Below, piece by piece: positions 14,789 to 26,120 of a stretch of 64,000 nucleotides of DNA. Within the stretch, counting starts at the first letter, position 1. Each line of letters starts with the position of its first letter. The translations under genes were made by a program, and so were the position numbers. The stretch covers positions 9,727,891 through 9,791,890 of the forward strand of contig NC_092180.1 in the NCBI RefSeq assembly GCF_043641665.1, read 5' to 3'. Below the pieces are notes generated by a model. That model was not told the origin of the DNA. It worked only from the letters and a program-made list of their open reading frames with translations, and made no database searches. Source of the DNA: Enoplosus armatus (lineage: Eukaryota > Chordata > Actinopteri > Centrarchiformes > Enoplosidae).

Positions 14789-15629
14789 ACATGTCCACTC
14801 TTCCACGCTTGCAATTTGGGAAATGGGTCAGATGTGACTTAGATTTATGTATCTTTATGTTTGTGTTTGTGTGTGTGTGTATTTGTGGTGAACCAAAGAG
14901 CAAGGGAGTGACTGATCGGGCTTCATTGTGGATCTGGCAGATGTTTCTCAGAACTGCCTAGCTATGATTTAATGATGAAAAGCAGAAGGCAGCAGACTTA
15001 GACTCTGGAGAGGCAGCGGGAGCAGACTACGTCAATATTAGAGTCAGAATCAAAGACGGGGAAGATTGTGATTTATTTGTCACTTTTTATTTGAGTGTTG
15101 CTTACAGAAACAAGTTTGGGAACTCTTTTTATCTCCGCGTCTTTCATCTTTTTTAAGCTGTTTGAAAAGCTTGTTTTTGACTGTGTTCATGTCGTCAAAA
15201 TAGAGCCCTGCCCGACTGAGATTGTGATGCATTTTATGGATGATCCCAAAGGAAATCCGAATGTTATGTTGACAGGAGGCAATGTCTATCATCTGCTAAT
15301 GTTTCACTTGATTTGATGTTTTATGGAATGTTACAGCTTGTCAAGGTTGTGCATGAAAACCGCGGGGAATAGAGTATGACACGGAAATGTACTTTCCAAA
15401 AAAAACAAAAAAACAAACATTATTCTATTGAGGGGTTAATAGCATCAAATAAGATTTAGCTTTGTCATTTTGTTGTGTCAGCAAGTTTTGAAGTACAGCA
15501 ATATCAGTGCAAAAGTGTGACAGAGAGGGAATGACAGTGAAAGAAAAAAATCAATCAGCATGACCAGTGGAACATAGAAGACAATCTTGTGTGTGGCCTT
15601 ATATTGATAAAAAAATTTATTTTCCAAGG

Positions 15630-15649
15630 TGGCCAGCAGATGGCAGCAC
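15630..15649 (+). promoter_or_regulatory. CTCF-type binding motif, forward
   Basis: TGGCCAGCAGATGGCAGCAC contains CCAGCAGATGGCAG, which fits every position of the vertebrate CTCF core CCASYAGRKGGCRS. It is in the upstream intron, about 4.3 kb before the exon. Together with the reverse motif at 13808-13826 it forms a divergent pair. Binding is predicted, not shown. Confidence 0.6.
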
Positions 15650-15860
15650 CTTTGGTCTCCAAGGGAAGGAGAAAGAGTGAGAAAGCAGGACGGAGAGAGA
15701 AAAAGAAAGAGATCTTTTTGTGAGTTTTGTTTTCCTGGTTGACTGATCTCCCTCAGCGGTCTGATTGTGAGAACGGACTCGTGGGAAGTGTTCTCTCACC
15801 GCAGGTGTCAGACTGCTGTTAGATAAGATTATTTGTGGGGGTGAAAAGGTTGCATTATTT

Positions 15861-15890
15861 TGTGTGTGTGTGTGTGTGCGTACACACACG
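15861..15890 (+). repeat. (GT)n then (AC)n, short hairpin-like microsatellite
   Basis: TG repeats followed by GCGTACACACACG, so the two halves are partly inverted and could pair. Confidence 0.8.
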
Positions 15891-18676
15891 TCTGCTCAGT
15901 ATGTGCCTCTTCTCATTAAACGTCTGCCTGATAGAAATGTACTGTTATACTGTGTTGATTTGGAACACAATACAACGCAGAAGTTGTTTTTGACTTGCAC
16001 ACTGTGCTCCATATGGTCACACTCAGGAGGAGAAAGACAGGGAAGCAGAGAGAGAGAGCTCGTGCTTCGAGTCATAAGCCCTATCCCTATTTGTTTTCTG
16101 TCACATTAAACCAAAGTTGTCATGTCTTTACTGCACAGTGATTCTGTTTTCACCCACTGATTGTGATTTTCAACAGAGATGTTGATGTGCTACAGTAGCA
16201 CAATACAGAGCTGAAACATGTCAAAATACAAGATATTATGGCAACAGGCACCATGTTTATAATTTAACAGGTGACCAATCGCTTTGTTTATCTGTTACTT
16301 TTGCCATCTGGTTGAATGATTGCTCTCTGATTGCAGACTTTGCTTAAAAAACTCAACTCAATCTTAGTTTGAATCTTGTTAGTCCTTAAAAATGAAAATG
16401 CAGGCTTTCGATCAATAAAACGAATGAAAGTTGAATTGATTTATAATACTGCGACCATCTACTTTTCCAACAATAGCGATCATAGTAATTTTAATACTCA
16501 TAGAGTGTGTCGACTAATTTTGAACCTTGAGGAAGACATTGTACGGAGATAGGCCTATCTGTTGGAAGCCAAAACTCTCCTCTTTCACACTTTCCAGTAA
16601 CATGATTTGTATAAGTTGCAACTGATGTTTCAATAGTTGGCATTTACTCTCTCCTGTCAGATTTTATTTTCAGTTTGCTTAATATCGTATCCTTTCTATG
16701 ACGACCCAAGGGCGAATGCTATTCTTGATAATTTGCAGGCTTGCTGGAATTTAAACCTTCCAGCAGCAAAGTGCTGCTATTTGCTTTGTGTTTGTTAAAG
16801 TAAGTGTGTTTGGTCAGGCAAATTATAAAAACAAGCGGATAATAAGGGTTAGCAGGCGCGATAAGCCATAATATCTTGTAAACTGGCAGCAGGGATAGTT
16901 TAAGCCGGTCTTATGCTAATGTTACTACAAGTGACTGTCAGCAACAGAGAAATACAAATATCTTCAAACATGCTTAAACCCACAAATAAACACATGCACA
17001 AACACACCCACAGACAGCTCGTGTAATTTAAAAATGGACCTTTTTATTTACAGCTAGTAATGTAGTGAAATTATAAATGATGAATTATGAATTATTTTAC
17101 TTATATATATATATTTATCAAAGCAGTCTAAATCCTTTCATTAGCTCTTCAGTTTTGTCCAAACAGATTCCAGAAAAAAATCTTTCGGGGCACAGAGCAA
17201 CGTTTCATTTTAAGGTCCCACCAGTCCAGCAGTATTTGACAGCACACACTAAAACTGCTAACCCAATCAATAATAAGCCAGTTTTTTCTCTACTAGAAGT
17301 CAAGTTCAAAGGAAATTACATGAGCAAAGTTACTGTTGCTTCAATTATTGCCTGTACTTTTCATGTATGAGAAGACCTTTTTGTAGTCTCATATTTGTCA
17401 TGTCGTATATTGTGATTAATTGAGAATTACTGCAACAGCAGTCATTTTTTTCACTGTCACGTCTACTGAATTGCCTTTTATAGTCATTCACTACATGTAT
17501 TAGTCAGAGTATTCTCATTAATGTCTTAATATTATACTGATATACATGTACTCAAGATACTGGCACATACTGATCCCAAACCCTTTTGGAAAAAAACGCT
17601 CTAGTAAGTTGTACACTGCTCTCCATTCTATGTCTTACTCAGTTTAATGGGTTAACCCTGTGTTTATAATACCTTTGGTCATCTGCAGTTGAAGCATATG
17701 TTCTTGATTAAAATCAATGCATGTACCCAGGTTTGCTAATAATACAAGATATGCACTTTGCTTACTACTTTCATTTGTTGTAAAATATACAGTTGTGTCC
17801 TTAACTCTGGAAAGAGGTAGCAGAGAAACACATATGAAGCTACTGTTAATTAAGTGCGGATACAACAAACATGTCAAATCTTGCCTCACCCTTCTGTTTC
17901 GCTGGGTTCATTTTCTCTGTAAAATATTTTTAGACTCATAGCATTCTTCAGCTAATGTAAAACTGATAGCACTGCATTGCCGAATCAGTATATTTTAGCT
18001 GCCACACAAACAAACAAAGGAGGGAACTTCATTAGAGAGGACTTATTTTCCCACATTATGTCATCTTCATTCGAAATGCCACATCTGATCAGCTGCCTTT
18101 TTATAATTACTAACGGTGACATTTATACAGATTCCTACTGTTTTACAAGACCTTTACATTTAATTGTACCTGATTCTGGACTTCCAGACTGCAAGTGTGA
18201 AGCATTGTTCAAATTCTGATTTATATCTTTGCCAATATATATTTTGAATGGTATTACTTCTGATAATCCACAAAAGAATGTCACAGGTGGGGTCACTTGT
18301 GGTCTGGAAGTGGGAGAGCTGTCCTATCTAACTGTCAAATAAGATGGTTAGGTATTTATCTATATACCTTATTTCAGCTGTTGATTGCAACTAATTTGTG
18401 TTGTTCTTTAACAACAAAAGGGCTTAAAAAGCTAGGTATGTATAATTAAATCCAACATTTCATAAATGGAGCCCAAATAATACTTCATTTGCAAACTGAC
18501 ACATACACATGCCTGTCAACCTTGAGTTTTGTAAAACATTTTCTTGTCATTTCAATTCATTCTCCCTTTTGTAAGATGAGTAATATCAGTCATTGTAACA
18601 CACCTGGGTAGGTAAGGATTGACATCTTCCTCCAAGGTTGTTAGCTAACAAGTTTTATCTGGAGTAGCAGCTCTAA

Positions 18677-18729
<53 letters not shown>
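18677..18729 (+). repeat. (CTAT)13 microsatellite
   Basis: Uninterrupted four-base units over 53 bases. Not CRISPR: units are too short and there are no spacers. Confidence 0.95.
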
Positions 18730-19153
18730 ATGAAAATAAAACACCATGCATCTAAATCTGATGCCAGCTTTTGTTTTTCCCACAGTCTCCTAGGTCTGCC
18801 TGCAAATCCCCCACCCCTACCTCCCTCACCACCCCATTTTGTTTCTTTCTTTATTCCCTCTTTTTGGTTAATTGAATGTTGCATGCTTTTGGAGCAGTTC
18901 TAAAATATATAATGAGGTCATTTGCATTAGACTGCAGATTGGGTGACCTTTGCTTTTGCCAATAATTACTGTAAAACCCGTCTCTGTCTGTCATCACCAA
19001 GGATGTGGCAGGGACCTCTCTGTGCTCACGAAAGGTTAGCTGGAGGCTTGTGTCTGGACTTATGAAAAAGCCTGAGGAAAATGTCATTAGAGCAAGGGGA
19101 AAAGACACTCGGAATTAACAATTGGAAATTCAATCAGGATGGCTTTAAGGATG

Positions 19154-19159
19154 GTGTGT

Positions 19160-19195
<36 letters not shown>
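19154..19195 (+). repeat. (GT)n microsatellite
   Basis: GT dinucleotides with one GG interruption, about 750 bases before the exon. Confidence 0.95.
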
Positions 19196-19197
<2 letters not shown>

Positions 19198-19906
19198 CCA
19201 TGCATATCTCCAACAGAAGGGCTATAAGGCATGTCCCAGGAACACTTGTGGGTTCAGAAATTCCTCTCCTCAGTGAGAGTGCAGAATGTGGGAAGAAGGA
19301 CACCCTGGGGGTGACTTCTGTTAACTCTGCAGGCCACTTTGACTTTGCCAACATCCAAACAAACTGACAACACAAACCAGACAATCAGGCTATAAATGTC
19401 CCTGCAGCAGTCCTCACAGAAATGATAAGATGCTGCCACTGATATCTAAAACTTTCACTGCCTTCATTAATTATGCCTGGCATTAATTACACTATGTATT
19501 TACGAAAGGCTCACATATTTTGCACTTTTCACCTTGTTGAATTTTTGTTACAGTGCATGATGTTTAATTTGCATGCTAGTATTGGTTGTCATTGTGCAGT
19601 GAAACGTGACTGTATTTACCATGTGTTAACTCCCCTTACCGTCAAAATCTCGGCCCAAGTCAAAATAGACCTTTTATTCTACAATCTTTCTCAGTCTTCT
19701 GAAACTGGAAATTAACACTTCAATTCATCAGTGCCTTCCTTACTTGTAAATGTTTAACACATTTATCGTTCCGACAAACTCTGAAGGCTGCTTATTTCAC
19801 ACTGCAGTACTGATCAGTACTCAGTGTGTCAAGCAGCATGCATGAGCTTGTTCAGCTCGGTGTAAAATAATAGTGTGAAAACATTTTGAAGGGGCAGAGC
19901 AGAGCA

Positions 19907-19950
19907 CTAACATCAGAGGCTCTGTTTTGTGCTCTTGGTTCTAGTCGCAG
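19907..19950 (+). other. pcdh9: Splice acceptor with branch point and possible tandem AG
   Basis: A CACTAAC sequence (CTAAC at 19907-19911) lies about 34 nt before the AG at 19943-19944, with a T-rich tract between. A second AG follows six bases later (19949-19950). Use of the second site would keep the frame and remove the first two residues, Ser-Gln. Which site is used cannot be told from sequence. Confidence 0.65.
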
Positions 19951-20146
19951 CGGCGCGTCACGTTTCACCTGCCGGATGGCTCTCAGGAGAGCTGCAGTGA
20001 CAGCGGTCTGGGGGACCACGAGCCTGTAGGCAGTGGCTCCCTCCTCACACAACCTCTCCCTCTGGTGCAGGCGCAGGACGACTTCTACGAGCAGGCCTCC
20101 CCTGATAAGAGGACTGAAGCTGACGGCAACTCCGATCCCAACTCTG
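19945..20146 (+). CDS. pcdh9: Internal exon of a delta-1 protocadherin, cytoplasmic tail (protocadherin-9-like)
   Basis: The exon encodes 67 residues plus one base of a split codon (enters in phase 0, leaves in phase 1). It starts [16 protein letters not shown] and ends [11 protein letters not shown]. Delta-1 protocadherins are neuronal homophilic adhesion proteins of the cadherin superfamily; this part lies inside the cell. RRVTF at residues 3-7 is the RVxF-type motif (CM3) known to bind protein phosphatase 1 and marks the delta-1 group; CSDSGLGDH (residues 17-25) is the CM2-like block. Splice signals are strong: a branch-point-like CTAAC at 19907-19911, a T-rich tract, AG at 19943-19944, and a consensus GTGAGT donor at 20147. 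The tail [17 protein letters not shown] fits my memory of PCDH9 better than PCDH11, PCDH1 or PCDH7. It is GC-richer than its surroundings. Open frames on the other strand here are shadows. Delta-1 membership is very likely; the exact paralogue, including any teleost a/b duplicate, is less sure. Confidence 0.85.
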
Positions 20147-20152
20147 GTGAGT
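20147..20152 (+). other. pcdh9: Splice donor GTGAGT
   Basis: CTG|GTGAGT matches the U1 consensus closely. It leaves one coding base (G) of a split codon, so the next exon must enter in phase 1. In the remembered family sequence the next residues are Asp-Gly, so that exon should begin with AT or AC followed by a Gly codon. No such exon was found downstream. Confidence 0.8.
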
Positions 20153-21379
20153 TGTAATATATCGCAAGGCAGACGACCATTTCTTTTTAATACGCATGCA
20201 TGGTCGGTTTCTTTGGATTTCTCTCTCCGTCTCTCTCTTATTCTCTCTTTGTGAGTTTAAAGTACCATTGTAGACATTTTTAAACAGCTGAAAAATGTTC
20301 ACTTTGGTCCAATTTAGTGGATATTATGTGCGCCGTGATTGTGTCTTTTCTTTAAAATACAATATGACTTTTTCAATTATCCGCTGATTGCATGGAAGAC
20401 AATCTGAACATGCTTTGTCTTACAAAGAAGAAAATTAAGACATGGTTTCAGATTTTGCTCTGGAGAAATGACTGAAACACCTTGAACAGAGATAATAAAT
20501 AGTTATGAAAAACAACATCACTCTCCATAAAGAAGTCAACGTACCAAATATCGTTTAATTTAGAGTCATTTGATTGCTCAAGTAGGTTTCTAGCGGATAC
20601 ACGGGCAGGTCATTCATTTCTCAGTTAATCATCCAGACTTGTTCATTCCTCCCAGGAGCAAACCTGGGTCTCCCATAGGCTCCTCACCTATTTGTGAAAC
20701 TCATTTGATTTATTTAGAGATGATTTCCCAGTTGGAAGTCTTGGTGCTCAGCTGAAGATGTTAACTTCCCACTATTTCTGGTGGGAATGTACATCTCCGA
20801 CCCAGTTTTCTCATTTTATCATTAAGAGGTGAGGCTTGCGCGAAGATCAAGCGCATCGCCCCAAGGTCGATGCCAGCTTGCCTGCTGAGGGTGGAGCAGC
20901 CAGCACCACATAAATACAAGTGCTGTGAGTAAACTGTGTGTGCATATGATTTCATCCAGACTCTAACTTAGCAGATGTACTCACATTTGGCAGATGTACT
21001 CCGTGAGTACCGTGTAGGCCTACTGACTCACTGTCTTCACAAATCAATAGAGCTGCACATGGCCCAACCACGTGCCATTTTAATACAGCTAACTGGCTCC
21101 ATTTTAAATTTGGTACATAGTAAGTTTACAAGCATGGAAAAAAATGTGTATACTCATCTTCTTGCTCCTCTATCCCACCTCTAAGGGAGCATCTACAACT
21201 GTCATACATAATAGATAGATATAGTAGTATATGTTTAAAAATGTATCATTCAATGTTTCACACACAAAATGAGAATAGTTAAAATGTTAAAAAGTGTAAT
21301 AGTGCCTGTATTCCAGGCACACGCAATGATTTTTTTTTTAAATTAATGCAAGAAATAGTGGAACATAAGTAAGTAAGTA

Positions 21380-21540
21380 AAAAGCATGCCTTTGACACTG
21401 GAGATCGAGGTTTGTCTCATACTTCAAGTCAACAGTAACTTTTTCAATATTTGACCAGACCATGATCTTTCCCTAACCATAACCAAGTGGTGTAGTTGCC
21501 TGACGTGGAAGGGGAACTCAGGTCTTGGGGAGTACTACTG
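21380..21540. repeat. Dispersed repeat, copy 1
   Basis: GCCTTTGACACTGGAGATCG (from 21388) followed by TTTCCCTAACCATAACCAAG about 80 bases on. CTTTGACACTGGAGA recurs exactly at 29781, again followed by CTAACC-type sequence, so both are probably copies of one family. The CCTAACCATAACCAAGTGGT block is common in fish repeats. Confidence 0.5.
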
Positions 21541-21602
21541 CATATGGGAAAAAAGTTTTGTGAAGTCTTTTGTGGCTCGAGAGGGAGCTGCGCAGACTTT
21601 GG

Positions 21603-21619
21603 AAAAAAAAAAAAAAAAA
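21603..21619 (+). repeat. Homopolymer A17
   Basis: Seventeen A in a row. No recognisable retroposon body directly upstream, so origin as a poly-A tail is not shown. Confidence 0.85.
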
Positions 21620-24424
21620 TCTGAGAATGTGGTGTCGATGGTCAAGTTGCATTGTGGGTAATGTAGGTGCAGAATGCATGGAACAAAAAAGAGGAAATCT
21701 TTAGTTCTGCTGCATCGATTTTGATCCTTTTTTACTGTCCATCTTGAGTCTGACAATGCCATAAGAGTGTAATGCTAAAGCGACAGAGTGTTCTTTTAAA
21801 CAACCACAAACTAACTATAAAACCCAATTCATTCTATACTTGTCAGAAGAGGAAATTGTACAGAAAACTAATGAAAGCACTGCCTGTGAATGTGTATATA
21901 TATACCTTCAATATGAACCATTTGAATTAACATTGAACATTTAGAGGATATATTCAATATAAATGATATTTCATTGTGTTGATATAAAACATAATCTGGA
22001 TGGCGTTAAACTTCTTTCAAATCATACCAACCAATGGAAATTAATTGTATATGAACATCATTTTCAGGAGACATAATTCCTAATTTCATCGCAATTTCAA
22101 AAGTTAACAGACAGGCAATTAAAGCCAACAAGAAATGACAATGTTACAACATATGAAAGCTGTAATTAAACTATCAGCAATTATTGGCCAGTTCTGTTGA
22201 TGTGCACACTGTATTTCATGGCATATCAGACATTTATGCAATATGTTAAATTGATGTATGCAAATTAGCTACACATGTCAGAAAAGAGCTACACTATAAA
22301 TGTGATCCGTAACAAAATGCACGAAGAAATGTATAAGAGACACTACAAATGCCAGATTAGAGTATTAAAAGGCTTGAATTACTTACAATCAATTTTGATA
22401 TATAGTACTTGCAGAATCTGTACAACATCTATTAGTGAATTGCATGTTAAAAATAAAAACAAAAAAAGCACACACCACTAGATACAGTACATAGATGTAA
22501 AAATGTTGCCAAAGGTCAGAGTCAGATAATTGTCCAGTTACCTCATGACATGATTCAACAAGGTAACACCTGACCCTGTAAACAGATTTAAACTACATTA
22601 GATATTAATAAAATATGAGATAAACCCATGCTCTAAACAGTTTCTCTGACTAGTCTATATAATACAAGTAAACCTATGGGTATGTACATTTTACATGAAC
22701 CGAGATCATGCATGTAACAGGACTGGTTACATTAACCGTTTACACTTTTCCAACATGAGGCATCATTTTTATCCTGAGGCAATGGCATTCTGATTTGTTA
22801 GTGTTGTTTGCCTGTCAGCAAACTATTAACAGCTACAACAGTGGTCTTTGATCATTGACCCGCTGCTTGGCAGGATAATGATTTTATGTCCTGTCTATGA
22901 GGGATGTGTTACCTGCTGGTGGTATTCTCAGATATGTGAACTCAGTGTTATCAGGTTAACTAGTTTTGAATTTGAAGTCTCTGTCAGACTTAAAAAGCAC
23001 TCTTTTCACGCTCTTTTCCTACTAGCAGTACGATATGACTTAGTCTGTTGACAAAGGCAAAGAGTATCTGGAAGATATTTGACATTATTATGTTCTAAGT
23101 TGAGGTGCATCTTCTAACACAATTGAAAATAACCCTATTCAGTGCAACATTTTAGATGAGGACCTTGACAGCGGGTGGTCGTACCAACCTTTGTTCAAGG
23201 TTTGACAATATTATTACTGTTGCCTTTTTTCTGACATATTAAAAATGTTAAAAAGACCTTCTTAAAGAATCAAAATTGAAACGATTTATTAAATTATTTT
23301 AAGTCTACAATCCTCATTTCTGTGCAGAATATTGAAAAAATATTCAGTTAAAGGGTGTTCATTTTTCTTCTTTGGTTGCAAGCAGCAGTGGGATTCACAT
23401 GGGAGACCGATTAAAGTTCCTTCCAGATGAGAGTGATCAGTATGTAGTCCTCCTGATAATAAGGTTGATGTTGATGTTTAAGTTATGATATCTACACAGT
23501 CGGCATTGAGGTATTTAAAGATGAATGTTGTAATCCACAATAAACAATTTGCTTTTGTGATTTTCTTTCACATAAAATGCTTTTTATGCAAAATAGAACT
23601 ACATTTTTTAGTTTTGTAATTTAAGTGGTGATAATGTAGCAGACATTAACCTTTAGCAACAAGTGTATAAGTCAAATTCATGCCATCTCATCAGTACTTT
23701 TCTGGACCAGTGCAGCATCTGCACACTATGCCTGATCAGAAAGTGAAGCACTGGCTAGCAAAACAATCCCCTGCAATTATCATAACACAGAATGCACGTG
23801 TCATATTTTAAACTGATAAAGAGATTGGAGGTAAAATTGACTTAACAACCTTTGGATCTGGGCTTCCCAGTCTGTTTTTTTTTTTGTTTGTTTAAAAAGT
23901 GAACTTACTAATTATCCTTTATGTAATACAGGAAAGTGGTTAGACTTATGCGTAGGTTGTGGCTTTCATCTGAACTAAGGAAACATGCACAGTGTGGGAG
24001 TTTTGAAAGTCTGATGTCTAACAGTCTTCATGGAGTAGAGCATAAAGAGATGTTTTATATTTCTATAAAACGTCTTTGTAAACAAAACAAGCAAAAAATC
24101 AGTTGAACATGAAAGTGAAGAAAATAACAATAATAGATACATGGTAATCAGGGACACAGCATTTTCAGTCAACATCATGATATATATAGTATATACATTT
24201 TTTTGAATAGAGAATGATTTGACTACTGAGTGAATTACTCTGTTCCTACATACGATACTTAACATTACTGTTGTTTGAGGATTAATTTCAATATGTCTAA
24301 TGTACCCCTTCATCCTGCTCTTTGAATTGAATTGGAGAAACTTAGTAACAGTAATATATGAGCAAGTAGTGCGTGAGAAGGGAAAGACCTTACAGGGCCC
24401 TCTCTGCCAGTAATGCTTGATTTT

Positions 24425-24485
24425 AAAATTTAAGAGTGTTTTCTAAGAGCATTTTTACAAAAGCTCTTAAATTTTTTACTCACAA
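24425..24485. repeat. Perfect 12-bp inverted repeat (hairpin)
   Basis: AAAATTTAAGAG (24425-24436) and CTCTTAAATTTT (24474-24485) are exact inverted copies separated by 37 bases. It ends 60 bases before the RE1 element. It could be a small palindromic repeat end or chance in AT-rich DNA. Confidence 0.6.
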
Positions 24486-24544
24486 TTCCCAAAACAGCAC
24501 TTAAAAGCAAGTGCACGTGCAGGCCCTTTAAGAGCTTCTTAACA

Positions 24545-24565
24545 TCCGCTGTCCGTGGTGCTGAA
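24545..24565 (-). promoter_or_regulatory. RE1/NRSE element (REST repressor site), near-consensus
   Basis: On the minus strand the 21 bases begin TTCAGCACCACGGACAGCG and agree with the RE1 consensus at 19 of 21 positions; only the last two differ. Both half-sites (TTCAGCACC and GGACAGCG) are intact with canonical spacing. REST silences neuronal genes in non-neural cells, and delta-protocadherins are neuronal, so an intronic RE1 4.4 kb after the exon makes biological sense. Chance occurrence of so close a match is very unlikely in 64 kb. Confidence 0.75.
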
Positions 24566-25105
24566 GAGAAGGATGAATTGATTCAAAGTAGTTCAAAGTG
24601 TATTAAATTCTCGATAAATCATGTCAGATATTAAAAATACATAAAACACAAAGCATACATGAAACAAATGACACAGTAGATACAATTAATGTGCTTGGAA
24701 TCATCAGCATGAGTGCATCATGAAAAAGCAGCTTAATTCACAGTCGGCAGTGACAGAGAGTTTCAGGGAGTAAACTTCTACTTTGATCGATTTATGCTGC
24801 TGAACATTGCCCTTAAGCACAAAGTAGGCCATTCTGTCAAATCAACATTTTTGTATTAGACTTCAATTAGCAACAGGAAATTCTCTATCAATGAGAAAAA
24901 TAGCCTGACAACATAAAAGCACTAGAATGAGATCAATAAAAAGATGAACAAATAGAAAGCATATGATTTGGAAAAGTGGCATTACCAGATGTAATTAATA
25001 TCATATTGATAGAATAGGTGAAAATCACTCAACCCCAATTCACTAACAAATAGTAATAAAGTATACATGACGTTGCCAAAACTGAGTAGCTTTAACTGTT
25101 TTGTG

Positions 25106-25570
25106 TCAGCTGGTAGACAAACGTAGAATGCAAAACATAAATAAAAGGGTTTGTTTGATCTCAGAGAGGTTTATGCTGGTGTGCCTTCTCCAAATTAAGT
25201 GACCAAAATATTTTGGAACATAAGTGCTCTGAGGTGTCGACCTGCTCTGAGCAGGTGGGCGGCGAACCCTGCAAGACGCTCTCACTCTTGGCACCGAGAT
25301 TGCAGTGCTCCATTGGATTTGCAACGCCACATTGTCCTTTGCAGAACTGCTCCTCCCAACTGTCCCACGCACGGCAAGATACCAAACAGTAGAAGAAATA
25401 ACTCCAGGAAAATACCAGTTTGCCGGTGTACTACTGCTTGTTTTCTGTGAGTTGGTAAAAAAGAGTGTCTGAATAGTGTCTTCACATGCAATGCTTTTTG
25501 GAAACCCCCTGAAAATGTATAGAGAAGGTGCTCTTAGGTAACAGAGCCCAGGATCATCTCTAATGTTCAT
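25106..25570. other. GC-richer island with open frames in several phases, unassigned
   Basis: The longest open frame of the window (minus strand, 154 codons) is here, with overlapping frames of 69-83 codons in other phases on both strands. The protein has no family signature I recognise and is rich in Ser, Arg and Thr without domain structure. The segment is GC-richer than its flanks, which raises chance open-frame length. It might be an old repeat or processed sequence. Confidence 0.4.
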
Positions 25571-25964
25571 GCTTCATCGTAGTTCACGCTTAGGTCACAC
25601 AATTAAAAGACAAATCAAATCAAGTAAGAAGGAAAGTCACAGTCACTCTCATAATATCTTACAGGACTGCTGCATGTCCCTCTGCAATTATAGCGTGAAG
25701 TCATTCACGCCAGTTTCTATAGAAAGCCCTCATAATGAAACAAGTAAACAAGTCACATATTCACCAAATTAATGCGTATTTGGGATGAAACATAATTCTG
25801 TCAATCAGTTACATTTCAGAATAAAAAACAAAAAACAATTGATAACTGGGCTGCTGAGGTCTGTCAGATTGGTTGTGCATGGATGAGAGTCCCCAGACTA
25901 CAAAGAAGCTGAAATAATACATGACAGGAGAGTGCCCAGAATAAACAGAGAGGAGAGAGGGGTG

Positions 25965-26075
25965 AGATGGGGAAGTCATGTTTATTTATAAAACATTTAA
26001 AACAACCATTATTGACTAAAGTGCTATATGAATGATTTAAAAACATTGCAGACAAGAAACAGAGCGGTAAGACAG
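25965..26075. repeat. Degenerate interspersed repeat (TTTATTTATAAAACATTTAAAACAA type)
   Basis: TTTATTTATAAAACATTTAA, then CAACCATTATTGACTAAAGT and GCTATATGAATGATTTAAAA recall the fish repeat with TTTATTTGTATAGCACATTT ... CAAAGTGCTGTACAA. Similar traces at 41330-41380 and 48740-48830. Memory-based, diverged. Confidence 0.4.
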
Positions 26076-26101
26076 AAAGATCACTTACACAATCACGCAA
26101 A

Positions 26102-26120
26102 TACACACATACACACACAC
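26102..26120 (+). repeat. Short (CA)n microsatellite
   Basis: CA units with one AT interruption. Confidence 0.8.

Larger units (their letters stand above)
1..19944 (+). other. Intron upstream of the protocadherin exon (inferred, partial)
   Basis: No long open frame with recognisable protein similarity, no structural RNA and no second exon were seen. The sequence is AT-rich with many stops in all frames. It contains simple repeats, a long C run, two CTCF-type motifs and possible old interspersed repeats, listed separately. Assignment to an intron follows from the strong acceptor at its right end. The large delta-protocadherin exon carrying the cadherin repeats and membrane segment is not in the window, so the intron is at least 19.9 kb. 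Confidence 0.7.

Noticed and set aside
18677..18729. Regular repeat array resembling a CRISPR at first glance
   Set aside because: Four-base units without spacers: a microsatellite in vertebrate DNA.
19145..19384. His-Thr or Cys-Val repeat proteins over GT tracts (also at 40509-40790 and 52199-52405)
   Set aside because: Translations of dinucleotide microsatellites.
19852..20302. Minus-strand and alternate-frame open frames over the exon
   Set aside because: They are shadows of the GC-rich protocadherin exon, which reads correctly on the plus strand between good splice sites.
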